Below are positions 25,690 to 34,160 of a stretch of 64,000 nt of DNA, piece by piece (position 1 is the stretch's first letter; each line of letters opens with the position of its first letter). Source of the stretch: Clostridium sp. JN-1 (GTDB lineage Bacteria; Bacillota; Clostridia; Clostridiales; Clostridiaceae); contig NZ_CP033465.1 of the NCBI RefSeq assembly GCF_003718715.1, forward strand, positions 124,001-188,000, written 5' to 3'. The position numbers were made by a program, and so were the translations under genes. Below the pieces are notes generated by a model. The model made no database searches, was not told the origin of the DNA, and saw nothing but the letters and a program-made list of their open reading frames with translations.

Positions 25690-26451
25690 ATGTTTAAAGA
25701 TACCACTAGGTCATTTATAGAATACCTCAATTCAAAAGATATTGAATGTGTAGAAGATTTAAAAGTAGATAAAAAGGAATTTGTTGATTTTGACAAAATA
25801 AAAAGTCAGGTTTCCTCCATAGCAGAATTTAATTTGAGGACATTAGGTTATGAGGAAGATATGAATAAAAAGCTCAAAAGCAATGTAGGAAGCACATTAG
25901 AACAATACAAGATATATACAAAGAAACTTAAAAGGTACTTAAACGAACTAAGGGGAAAACACATGGAAGGCAAATTACAAGAAACAATATATAAGTATGG
26001 CATTTCATGCCTTGATAGATCTAATAAATGTATTGATACAATATATCAAAACGACTATTTAGGATTGATAAAAAGAAGCATGGATAGAAAGGAAGTTTGC
26101 CTTGGAAACACATATTATAACAATTTAAGTAAAGGAATAGATGAAAAAATCAGGATAATGTCAATAGATAAGTGCTGCTATAATATGGTGGAAACTGATC
26201 TAGTTTATTTTTTAAATAGATTAAAAAAATCTAAAGTAGAAATAAATTTTATAAGCTTGATAGATGATTTTTGTAATATGGAATCTTTGGATAAAAGAAG
26301 TTTTAAGTTTATATCTGCACTTTTATCTTATCCTTATTATTCTATGAAATATTACAATAAATTTATAACAAAAGTCACTAATCATAACGTAATGGAATTC
26401 TTAAATGGACTTACTAAAGTAATGAAAAAGGATAGATATAACCTAGTTTAA
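25690..26451 (+). CDS. Degenerate CotS-family protein (pseudokinase)
   Basis: 253 aa from ATG 25690, which has GGGGGAGGT 7 nt upstream; ATG 25672 with AGGTGA is an alternative. The C-terminal half lines up with the CotS neighbours: VCLGNTYYNN aligns with FCHHDFANHN and IRIMSIDKC with INIIDFDYC, followed by the same helical pattern down to LSYPYYSMKYYNKF against IEFPQDYWQIGIQYY. Catalytic His-His-Asp is replaced by Leu138-Gly139-Asn140 and Asp-Phe-Asp by Ser158-Ile159-Asp160. The N-terminal kinase lobe is shortened and unlike the neighbours. It therefore looks like a structural or regulatory coat protein that has lost catalysis. The alignment was made by eye. Confidence 0.6.
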   Translation: MFKDTTRSFIEYLNSKDIECVEDLKVDKKEFVDFDKIKSQVSSIAEFNLRTLGYEEDMNKKLKSNVGSTLEQYKIYTKKLKRYLNELRGKHMEGKLQETIYKYGISCLDRSNKCIDTIYQNDYLGLIKRSMDRKEVCLGNTYYNNLSKGIDEKIRIMSIDKCCYNMVETDLVYFLNRLKKSKVEINFISLIDDFCNMESLDKRSFKFISALLSYPYYSMKYYNKFITKVTNHNVMEFLNGLTKVMKKDRYNLV

Positions 26452-26463
26452 AGAGGTGTTATA

Positions 26464-27480
26464 ATGTTAGAAAAGTTTAATACAAGAGAGTATCTAGCAG
26501 AATACGATCTGTGCGTAGATTTATTTAAGAAGTTTGATTTAAGTGTAATTGATGTAATTCCAGTTAGAAATGTTTATATGGCATCTACAGATAAGGGAAA
26601 TAAAATACTTAAAAAAGTTGAATATACAATAGAGGAATTGAAGTTCATAGATGATTTACTAAACTATATAAGGAATAAATTTAATAGGATAATTAATTTT
26701 GTAAAAAACAAGGATGGCAAAATTTATACAATATGGAATGGTGACATGTATTGTATCATGGATGTTGTACAAGGTAGGGAATGTAATTTCAGCAATCCCA
26801 TTGATGTATGTATAGCAGCTAAAGGGCTTGGAGAACTTCATATTGCATCTGAAGGATTTAAAACTAATCTATCTAATAAGTACAATAATGGAAAACTAAT
26901 AGATAATTTTAAACGAAGAATACAAGAGATGAATTTTTTTAAAAGTATAGCTTTAGCACATGAAAAAAAGAGTGAATTTGATGAAATATTTTTAAAAGAT
27001 GCAGGCTATTATACAGATCAAATAAGAGATTCTGTAAGCTTATTAGAAGGTTCATATTATTATAAACTATGCAGTGAAGAAGATAAAATTGTAGTATGCC
27101 ATAATGATTTAGCACATCATAACATATTAATAAATAATGAAGAAGCTTATTTTATAGATTTTGATTATGCCATTATAGATTTAAAGGTGCACGATTTGTG
27201 CAATTTTATGAATAAAGTAATAAAGAATTTTTGCTTTGATATAGAAAAAGCCAGCCTTATACTAGAAAATTACTGTACTACTAACTCATTAAATAAAAGA
27301 GAATTAGAAGTATTATATGCTATGCTTGCTTTTCCAGAAGATTTTTACTCTATAGCAAAGGATTATTATACAAGACGAAAGGACTGGGAAGAAGAAGTAT
27401 TCTTGAATAGACTTAAGAAAAAGTCCTCATATAAAGAAGATAGAGAGGAATTTTTAAGGGAATTTAAAAAATTAATTTAA
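26464..27480 (+). CDS. CotS-family spore coat kinase-like protein 2
   Basis: 338 aa. The kinase-like loop VVCHNDLAHHNILI and the metal motif YFIDFDYAIID are both present. The mid-region MDVVQGRECNFSNPIDVCIAAKGLGELH mirrors the other two copies. AGAGGTG precedes the ATG. It follows the degenerate paralogue by 12 nt and shares the operon starting at 24432. A bidirectional terminator separates it from the convergent glycosyltransferase. Confidence 0.87.
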   Translation: MLEKFNTREYLAEYDLCVDLFKKFDLSVIDVIPVRNVYMASTDKGNKILKKVEYTIEELKFIDDLLNYIRNKFNRIINFVKNKDGKIYTIWNGDMYCIMDVVQGRECNFSNPIDVCIAAKGLGELHIASEGFKTNLSNKYNNGKLIDNFKRRIQEMNFFKSIALAHEKKSEFDEIFLKDAGYYTDQIRDSVSLLEGSYYYKLCSEEDKIVVCHNDLAHHNILINNEEAYFIDFDYAIIDLKVHDLCNFMNKVIKNFCFDIEKASLILENYCTTNSLNKRELEVLYAMLAFPEDFYSIAKDYYTRRKDWEEEVFLNRLKKKSSYKEDREEFLREFKKLI

Positions 27481-27489
27481 AGTCTTCAA

Positions 27490-27538
27490 TAAAAACCTTT
27501 AAGTATTATAAATAAAAATTAATACTTAGAGGTTTTTA
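27490..27538. terminator. Bidirectional terminator
   Basis: AAAAACCTTTAAGTATT pairs with AATACTTAGAGGTTTTT with few mismatches, between convergent genes; each strand ends in a T-run. Confidence 0.75.
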
Positions 27539-27542
27539 AATT

Positions 27543-28670
27543 TTATAATTTATTTAGCACTTTATTATAGGCTATAAGTGTATTTCTAGCTGTTTTTTGC
27601 CATGTTAGTCCAGAAGCTCTAGCTAAGCCCAACGTGATTAATTTATTTTTGAGTTTTTCATCAAGTATGACTTTTAAAATAAGTTCACTTAAAAGCTCTG
27701 TATTGTTTGGATCTACAAGTAGAGCACTTCCATTGGCAACCTCAGGGATTGAAGTAGTGTTGGATGCTATTACAGGAATTCCACATGACATGGCTTCAAT
27801 TGGCGGCAAACCAAATCCTTCATAAAAAGAAGGATATACAAATAATTCAGCTGCATTATATAAGTATGGTAAATGTTCTATTGATATAAATCCAGGAAAA
27901 ATAACCTTATCGTCAATATTAAGTTTATGAACCCTTTCCTTATATATACTGTAAGAAGGACCGCGTCTGCCGGCTATTACAAGTTTTATGTTCTTTTTAT
28001 ATTTACATGAAAATATATTAAATGCATTAATTAATCCTAATATATTTTTTCTTGGACTAAAACCTCCTACATAAAGTATAAAATCATCATTAATTGAATA
28101 GAATTTTTTAATGACATTTTTACTTACCAGTTTATCAATTGGTTTATATATTTCTTCTGCAGCAAGATGAGTAACATATATTTTATCAGCAGGGAAGTTA
28201 AGGGTTTTTATAATATCCTGCTTAGAATAATTAGAAACAGTGATTATTCCATCACACTTAGGTAAAATTTGAGGAATTTTTTCTCTAAATATTTTTAAAT
28301 AATTTTTGCTTACTGTTTCTGGCATTTTGTATGGTATGATATCATGAAGAGTTATAACAAAATTACAATTTTTATCTTCGGGTAATCCTATACCATTCTG
28401 AGGAACGTGGTATAGTTCTATGTCTTTATTTTTTAATATATTTGGGATATTAACTTCATCCCAAAAGTTATTCTTATTATCGTCAATAATATCATTAACA
28501 CAAAAGTTGCTTTTTAAAGGTATATTGTAAGTACAATTTTTAGGTATAAATAGTAAGTATTTATTAATGCTATCAATTTTATTTAAGCAGTTGATTAATT
28601 GATAAGTGTAAGTACCTATCCCTGTACCTCTATATAATTTTGCTGCTCTACTGTCAATACCAATTTTCAT
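27543..28670 (-). CDS. Glycosyltransferase family 4, second copy of the coat locus
   Basis: 375 aa, GT-B fold, paralogous to the protein at 23131. Shared features are the start MKIGIDSRAAKLYRGTGIG, YHVPQNGIGLP, LHDIIPYKMPETV, LYVGGFSPRKN and LFVYPSFYEGFGLPPIEAMSCG. Gene order alternates GT (minus) and CotS (plus), which suggests duplication of a GT-CotS unit. The acceptor is unknown; a spore coat or exosporium polysaccharide is the likely target. Confidence 0.85.
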   Translation of the reverse strand: MKIGIDSRAAKLYRGTGIGTYTYQLINCLNKIDSINKYLLFIPKNCTYNIPLKSNFCVNDIIDDNKNNFWDEVNIPNILKNKDIELYHVPQNGIGLPEDKNCNFVITLHDIIPYKMPETVSKNYLKIFREKIPQILPKCDGIITVSNYSKQDIIKTLNFPADKIYVTHLAAEEIYKPIDKLVSKNVIKKFYSINDDFILYVGGFSPRKNILGLINAFNIFSCKYKKNIKLVIAGRRGPSYSIYKERVHKLNIDDKVIFPGFISIEHLPYLYNAAELFVYPSFYEGFGLPPIEAMSCGIPVIASNTTSIPEVANGSALLVDPNNTELLSELILKVILDEKLKNKLITLGLARASGLTWQKTARNTLIAYNKVLNKL

Positions 28671-28785
28671 AAAACTATTCCTTTCAAATTTGTGTTACAT
28701 TTCATTATATTAAATAATATTTCAAAATGTTAATATTCTTCTAAAGTACATTGACATTTCATATAAATATATAGGGGTGATTAAC

Positions 28786-29799
28786 ATGATGAGAGAGTTT
28801 GAAATAGAAAGACAATTTGGAGTTAAAATTGAAAGTATAAGGCCTAACAAAGGAGTATATCTCTTAAAAACGAATGTAGGAACTAAATGTTTAAAAAAAA
28901 TAAATTATGGGGTTCAAAAACTTTTATTCGTATATGGCGCCAAAGAACATTTGATAAATAATGGATTCCCAAGAGTTGATAAGTACTCACTGAATGTAGA
29001 GGGAAAGCCATTTGCACTTGTAAATGAGGATATATACACTCTTTCTGAATGGATAGATGGAAGAGAGTGTGATTTTAAAAATAAAGATGACTTAGTAAAG
29101 GCAGCTAAATGTTTGGCTAACATGCACATAGCATCCAAGGGGTATGAACCACCGGAAAATAGCAAGTTAAAAACTGATTTAGGAAGATGGCCGGGTCTTA
29201 TGGAAAAGAGAATAAAAGCTCTTGATAAAATGAGGGATATGGGCAGAAGGAAAAATAATAAAGGAAGTTTTGACTTAAACTATATACAGAATGTAGAATT
29301 TTACAAACAATTAGGTAGAAGAGCAGTGGCAGTATTAAATGATTCAAAGTACGCCGACTTATGTGAATTTGCTGAAAAGGAAAAATCTTTTTGCCATCAC
29401 GATTTTACTTATCATAATATAATAATTGATAAAAACGATGAAGTAAATGTTATAGACTTTGATTATTGCAAAAGAGAACTTAGGTCATATGATATATCTG
29501 CTTTCATGATGAAAGTTCTTAAGAGAACAGATTGGAATATAAAATGTGCTAAACTCATACTTGACTCTTATAATAGTGTAAGTCAGCTTGAGGAAGAGGA
29601 ATATAGGATATTATTTGCGTTTTTGCTATTTCCACAGCGCTTTTGGAGACTTGCAAATAGATATTACTATAATGAAGTTAATTGGGCTGTTAATACCTTT
29701 AATAATAAAATGGAGGAGTTAATTTCTGAAAAAGAAAAGTATACCAAGTTTATTGAACAGTTTAAGGACATGTATAATCAAAAAGAGGAAATTATGTGA
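28786..29799 (+). CDS. CotS-family spore coat kinase-like protein 3
   Basis: 337 aa. The catalytic-type loop SFCHHDFTYHNIII and metal motif VIDFDYCKREL are intact, and NEDIYTLSEWIDGRECDFKN matches the CotS pattern. ATG 28786 has AGGGGTGA 5 nt upstream; the in-frame GTG at 28777 lies in that site. It is divergent from the glycosyltransferase at 27543 and ends at a perfect 15-bp terminator, so it is a separate transcription unit from the other two copies. Confidence 0.87.
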   Translation: MMREFEIERQFGVKIESIRPNKGVYLLKTNVGTKCLKKINYGVQKLLFVYGAKEHLINNGFPRVDKYSLNVEGKPFALVNEDIYTLSEWIDGRECDFKNKDDLVKAAKCLANMHIASKGYEPPENSKLKTDLGRWPGLMEKRIKALDKMRDMGRRKNNKGSFDLNYIQNVEFYKQLGRRAVAVLNDSKYADLCEFAEKEKSFCHHDFTYHNIIIDKNDEVNVIDFDYCKRELRSYDISAFMMKVLKRTDWNIKCAKLILDSYNSVSQLEEEEYRILFAFLLFPQRFWRLANRYYYNEVNWAVNTFNNKMEELISEKEKYTKFIEQFKDMYNQKEEIM

Positions 29800-29810
29800 T
29801 ATAAAAGCGG

Positions 29811-29858
29811 ACATATGGTAAATACGTGTTATACAAGTATTTACCATATGTTTATTTT
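29811..29858 (+). terminator. Strong terminator after CotS copy 3
   Basis: ACATATGGTAAATAC (29811-29825) and GTATTTACCATATGT (29837-29851) form a perfect 15-bp stem followed by a T-rich tract. Confidence 0.85.
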
Positions 29859-29875
29859 ATATTACCTTTAAAAGC

Positions 29876-29903
29876 ACTATTTTATATGCGATATCATACT
29901 ATA
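29876..29903 (+). promoter_or_regulatory. Putative sigma-K promoter of yabG
   Basis: AC (29876-29877), 17 nt, CATACTATA (29895-29903) matches AC-N17-CATANNNTA. yabG is under sigma-K control in Bacillus subtilis, which supports the reading. Confidence 0.6.
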
Positions 29904-29939
29904 TAATGAGTTTATATTAATGTGGAGAGGGTAATAAAT

Positions 29940-30800
29940 ATGAAAATAGGAGATATAGTTGTAAGAAAATCTTATGGTGAAGATATTACTTTTAAAATTA
30001 TCAACATTATACACTCTAAGAATACTACTATATGCACTTTGAAGGGAATGAACTTGAGAATAATTGCAGATTCTCCAGAAGAAGATTTAAAAATTGTTCC
30101 ACAAGACTCATTAACAAAGTATGAACGATTATTTAATAGAAAGGTAAATAGTTCAATTAAAAATATTTTAATGACCAGAGATAATGTAAACAAAAGCTTT
30201 AGAATGTCTAGAGAATCTGATAAAAAGGATCTTGCATTTGGAAGACCTGGAAGAATACTTCATGTAGATGGAGATCCTGATTATTTAGATGTATGCTTAA
30301 AGGTTTATAAACAATTGATGCTTGAAGTAGTAGGTCAAACTGTAAAGGAAGAAGAACAAGCTAAAGTTGTTTTAGATTTAGTAAAGAAGTTCAGACCTGA
30401 TATAGTTGTAATTACGGGGCATGATTCAATTACAAAAGGAACAACGGATTATATGAATATAAATAACTATAAAAATTCAAAGTTCTTTGTTGAAACTGTG
30501 ACACAGCTTAGAAATTATGAAGCAAACTATGATGATTTAGTTATATTTGCAGGAGCATGTCAATCATGTTACGAAGCTATATTAGATGCAGGTGCAAATT
30601 TTGCAAGTTCTCCAAGTAGGGTGTTAATTCATTGTCTAGATCCAGTGTTTTTATGTGAAAAGATAGCGTATACAAATATAAGCAAAGTTGTGTCAATACA
30701 GGAAGCGTTAGAGAACACTATAACAGGTACAAAAGGAATTGGTGGATTGCAGACTAGGGGAAAATATAGAGAAGGTTTTCCAAAATCATCTTATGTGTAA
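29940..30800 (+). CDS. yabG: Sporulation-specific protease YabG
   Basis: 286 aa. YabG is a mother-cell cysteine protease that trims coat proteins; in Clostridioides it also processes germination proteins. The N-terminal MKIGDIVVRKSYGEDITFKI segment, the central RILHVDGDPDYLD, and the later VVITGHDS and FAGACQSCYEAILDAGANFASSPSR (with the likely catalytic cysteine region) are typical. ATG 29940 is preferred; an in-frame GTG at 29922 lies in the GGAGAGGG ribosome binding site. Position before veg and sipL is a conserved clostridial order. Confidence 0.95.
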   Translation: MKIGDIVVRKSYGEDITFKIINIIHSKNTTICTLKGMNLRIIADSPEEDLKIVPQDSLTKYERLFNRKVNSSIKNILMTRDNVNKSFRMSRESDKKDLAFGRPGRILHVDGDPDYLDVCLKVYKQLMLEVVGQTVKEEEQAKVVLDLVKKFRPDIVVITGHDSITKGTTDYMNINNYKNSKFFVETVTQLRNYEANYDDLVIFAGACQSCYEAILDAGANFASSPSRVLIHCLDPVFLCEKIAYTNISKVVSIQEALENTITGTKGIGGLQTRGKYREGFPKSSYV

Positions 30801-30897
30801 ATACTTTAAATAAACTGTATATATAAGAAAGTATAAGGGAATAATACTTCTTGTGGTATTAATCCGAATATTTTAAGCTATTTACAAAAAATTAACA

Positions 30898-30966
30898 TTG
30901 ACAAAACAATTTGTTAACTGTAAAATATAATGTTTAGTTGACATTATATATATTAGGATATATAAT
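30898..30966 (+). promoter_or_regulatory. Tandem sigma-A promoters of veg
   Basis: P1: TTGACA (30898-30903), 17 nt, TAAAAT (30921-30926). P2: TTGACA (30938-30943), 17 nt, TATAAT (30961-30966), a perfect consensus. Two promoters this strong fit the very high expression known for Bacillus veg. Confidence 0.8.
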
Positions 30967-30996
30967 ATAGATTGTGGAAAGAGGGTGTTTAAATAT

Positions 30997-31233
30997 ATGC
31001 AAAGAGGAAATGTATTGGCCACAATAAGAAAAGATATTGAAGGTCATGTTGGCGATAAGGTAACCTTAAAAGCAAATGGTGGTAGGAGAAAGGTATTTAT
31101 CAATAGTGGAGTAATTGAAAAAGCTTATCCTAGTATATTTGTAATTAGGTTGGAAAATGACACCCAAAGGAAAGTCACTTATAGTTATTCTGATGTTTTA
31201 ACAAAGACAGTACAACTGGTATTTTCAGCATAA
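30997..31233 (+). CDS. veg: Veg protein
   Basis: 78 aa, the usual size of Veg, a small abundant beta-rich protein linked in B. subtilis to biofilm gene expression. Typical are TIRKDIEGHVGDKVTLKANGG and RKVTYSYSDVLTKTVQL. ATG 30997 gives the canonical start; an in-frame GTG at 30985 lies in the GAGGGTG Shine-Dalgarno. It is flanked by tandem consensus promoters and a terminator, so it is transcribed alone. Confidence 0.93.
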   Translation: MQRGNVLATIRKDIEGHVGDKVTLKANGGRRKVFINSGVIEKAYPSIFVIRLENDTQRKVTYSYSDVLTKTVQLVFSA

Positions 31234-31236
31234 AGC

Positions 31237-31260
31237 TGGTACTTATTAGTACCAATTTTT
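31237..31260 (+). terminator. Terminator of veg
   Basis: TGGTACT pairs with AGTACCA around TATT, followed by a T-run. Confidence 0.8.
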
Positions 31261-31546
31261 TATTCTAAAATAAAAGAAAGATGGTAGCATCCATCTTTCA
31301 ACTATGGTATAAAAAGGGTATTGAGAATTTATGAGAGGTTATATGGTCAACAACCACTTTTATGATATGTCAAAGTTCAGCAAATGTCAATATCAATAAG
31401 CAGCACAATGTAAAATTATTAAAAAAAGTTCATAAATAGTATCTTCAATTAAATAGTCTTACGAGTAACTTTTTTATCATATTTATTTATGAAAACATAT
31501 ATAAATAAGTAGTAGGTCTTTAATTGAAGGGAGATGTAATGTATTT
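31261..31546 (+). promoter_or_regulatory. sipL upstream region
   Basis: No gene is seen. A 9-bp hairpin (31276-31284 with 31291-31299) has its T-rich side on the minus strand. TCATATT (31477-31483) and CATATATA (31496-31503) resemble a sigma-E promoter, but the spacer of 12 nt is shorter than usual. SipL is known to be sigma-E dependent in Clostridioides. Confidence 0.3.
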
Positions 31547-33103
31547 ATGGATATGGTCAAGGAAAACATAGAATGTGAGCAGCTGTTGGGTGAAAACTTT
31601 TGTGATACAGTAGTTAAATCCGAATATGTAATACCCGATACTAATCCTGATGTAGATGAAATTTTAATGTTAAATTCCAATCCGCGTATTATAAATACTG
31701 AAGTTATGAAGGATAAAGTCTTTGTAGAAGGACAAGTAGATTATACAATATTATATTTGGCAAAAGAAGATGAAGGTTCAGGAATATATGGAGTAACATA
31801 TCCAGGTAAATTTTCTAATTATATAGAGCTTCCAGAAGTAGAACATAAAATGCACTGTGATTCAAGCTGTTATATAGAACATATGAAGTGCATGATAGTA
31901 AATGAGAGAAAAGTGTCTATTGAAGGAATTATAAAATTGAAGGCAGAAGTTTATAAAAACTATGAATTTGAAGTAATAAAAGATGTTACTGGCTCAGAAG
32001 ATGTTCAAATGTTAAAGAATCCGGGAGCTGTAGATAAGATTATGGGAAATGTATCCGGAGATCTTATAGCTAAATGCAGCATTAAAGTACCAATGGAAAA
32101 TCTTCAAATAGGAAGTATACTTGAAAACAATATAGAACTGCGTAAAAAAGAAGTAAAGCTAATTGAAAATAAGATTTCTATAAGTGCTTATGCAGCAATA
32201 TGTGTATTATATAGAGGCAAAGATACAAAGGATATAGTTTATATGAAAGAAGAAGTCCCGATTTCGAAAGAACTTGATTTAGATGGTGTAAATCCATCTA
32301 TGGAAAGTTATACTGATTTTAAAATTGATGCAGTTGAATATAATGTAAAGGAAGATGATCTTGGTGAAGATAGAGTAATAGATGTAGAGGCTTTGATAAA
32401 AGCTGATACAAAAGTTATGGCTAAACAGGAACTAGATATAATCCAAGATGCATATTCACCTACAACACTTTTAGAAATGACTAAAAAGGATTATCAGCTA
32501 AATGTTATGCATGGGCAAGCTACTTATCAGGATATAATAAAAGAAGATATAGAATTAGACGATAGTTTACCTAAAGTATCAAAGATAATTATGTGTTCTG
32601 GTGATGTGTCTGTTGCTGATAAAAAACTAGTAGAGGATAAAGTCATAGTTGATGGAGTGCTAAATGTTGGAATATTATATAAGACTATGGATGAAGAAAA
32701 GGGATTTTATACTATAAATGAGGAAATACCATTTAGCTGTGGAGTAGAGATACCTGAATGCAAAATTGATATGCAGTGTATAGCAAAGGTTTCCTTGGAG
32801 AATATAGAAGCTTCTATAGAACTTGATAGAATAAGTGTAAAAGCAGTAGTTGAAGTGTATGCTAGAGTTAATTATTTAACCCATAGAGAGTTTTTAGTTG
32901 ACATAGTTCCAGTAGAAGAAGAAATTCCAAAGAAAAAGGCAAGCTTGACAATATATGTTGTTGAACATGGTGATACTCTTTGGAAAATAGCAAAAAAATA
33001 CTATACTACTGTAGAAGCATTAGTTAAATTAAATGATATAGAAGATCCTGATGTAATAAAGGTTGGAGACAAACTCATAATTCCAGGAAGGGCAATTATA
33101 TAA
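31547..33103 (+). CDS. sipL: SipL-type coat morphogenetic protein (DUF3794 repeats plus LysM)
   Basis: 518 aa. Several DUF3794-type segments occupy most of the protein: KVFVEGQVDYTILYLAKED near residue 60 and a related KVIVDGVLNVGILYKTMDEE near 365. A LysM domain closes it (about 465-515: YVVEHGDTLWKIAKKYYTT, VGDKLIIPG). This is the architecture of SipL, which binds SpoIVA and is needed for coat assembly around the clostridial forespore. GAAGGGAGATG precedes the ATG at moderate distance. A perfect terminator follows. Confidence 0.9.
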   Translation: MDMVKENIECEQLLGENFCDTVVKSEYVIPDTNPDVDEILMLNSNPRIINTEVMKDKVFVEGQVDYTILYLAKEDEGSGIYGVTYPGKFSNYIELPEVEHKMHCDSSCYIEHMKCMIVNERKVSIEGIIKLKAEVYKNYEFEVIKDVTGSEDVQMLKNPGAVDKIMGNVSGDLIAKCSIKVPMENLQIGSILENNIELRKKEVKLIENKISISAYAAICVLYRGKDTKDIVYMKEEVPISKELDLDGVNPSMESYTDFKIDAVEYNVKEDDLGEDRVIDVEALIKADTKVMAKQELDIIQDAYSPTTLLEMTKKDYQLNVMHGQATYQDIIKEDIELDDSLPKVSKIIMCSGDVSVADKKLVEDKVIVDGVLNVGILYKTMDEEKGFYTINEEIPFSCGVEIPECKIDMQCIAKVSLENIEASIELDRISVKAVVEVYARVNYLTHREFLVDIVPVEEEIPKKKASLTIYVVEHGDTLWKIAKKYYTTVEALVKLNDIEDPDVIKVGDKLIIPGRAII

Positions 33104-33147
33104 AATAGTGCCATTAAAAAATCCAATACTTTGAAATTAAAAATTGT

Positions 33148-33196
33148 TAGAGTTTTATTTAGTTACATTTATACTAAATAAAACTCTATTTTTTTT
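33148..33196 (+). terminator. Strong terminator of sipL
   Basis: A perfect 16-bp stem (33148-33163 with 33173-33188) is followed by eight T. Confidence 0.9.
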
Positions 33197-33299
33197 GTAA
33201 TCATTACCTCCTGCGTATGCAGCGCAAATTGTACTGGCATGTATAATAATTAAAAGTATGGTAAAAATAAAAAATATCTATATGAAAGGGTGTTGAGCT

Positions 33300-34112
33300 T
33301 TGGAAGAAAAAACTGAAGGCAATTTAATAATAATTGGCGGGGCTGAAGATAAACATGGAAGTAAAACTATACTTAAAGAAGTATGCAATAAAATAGATAA
33401 AGGGAAAGATATACTTGTAGTAGCAACAGTAGCTTCAGAGCTTCCAGAGGAATTGGGAGATGAATATAAACAAATATTCCAGGCTCTAAATGTTAAGAAT
33501 GTTCAAATATTAAATATCAAGGATAGGGAGGATGCTTATGATATAAATAATATAAAGATCATAGAAGATGCTTCACTTGTCTTTTTTACAGGAGGAGATC
33601 AGCTTAGAATAACTAGCTTGATAGGAGGAACCCCTTTATATAAGGTTATACAGAGAATATATAATGAAGGATGTATTTTTGTTGGAACTTCTGCAGGAGC
33701 ATCTGTTATGAGTGATACTATGATAGTAACGGGACCTGACGAGGAATCACCTAGAAAGTGTACTTTAAAAATGGCACCGGGATTAGGTCTTATTAAAGGA
33801 GTTATTATAGACCAACATTTTGCTCAAAGAGGAAGAATAGGAAGACTCATGGTAGGTATTGCTGAAAATCCAGAAAGCTTAGGTATTGGTATAGATGAGG
33901 ATACAGCTATAGTAGTAGATAACAAGGGAGAATTTAGAGTTATAGGATCAGGGGCCGTGTATGTAATAGATGGAAGCAATATAGAACACACTAATGTATC
34001 TGAACAGTATCCAGACGATATACTGTCTATTTTCAATGTCAAACTGCATATACTTAAAAATGGTGATTTTTATAATTTAAACTTAAAAAAATGTTATAGC
34101 AGTTTAGGCTGA
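33300..34112 (+). CDS. cphB: Cyanophycinase
   Basis: 270 aa, a serine exopeptidase of the peptidase S51 group that releases beta-Asp-Arg dipeptides from cyanophycin. The nucleophile motif GTSAGAS places Ser131, matching the family position. FFTGGDQLRI, RKCTLKMAPGLGLIKGVIIDQHFAQRGRIGRL and IGIDEDTAIVV are further hallmarks. TTG 33300 has GAAAGGG 9 nt upstream. It lies 48 nt before cyanophycin synthetase, so degradation and synthesis are encoded together. Confidence 0.95.
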   Translation: MEEKTEGNLIIIGGAEDKHGSKTILKEVCNKIDKGKDILVVATVASELPEELGDEYKQIFQALNVKNVQILNIKDREDAYDINNIKIIEDASLVFFTGGDQLRITSLIGGTPLYKVIQRIYNEGCIFVGTSAGASVMSDTMIVTGPDEESPRKCTLKMAPGLGLIKGVIIDQHFAQRGRIGRLMVGIAENPESLGIGIDEDTAIVVDNKGEFRVIGSGAVYVIDGSNIEHTNVSEQYPDDILSIFNVKLHILKNGDFYNLNLKKCYSSLG

Positions 34113-34160
34113 TAGAAGTAAAATATATAGTTAACTAAGAGGAGGAAAACACATATAAAA

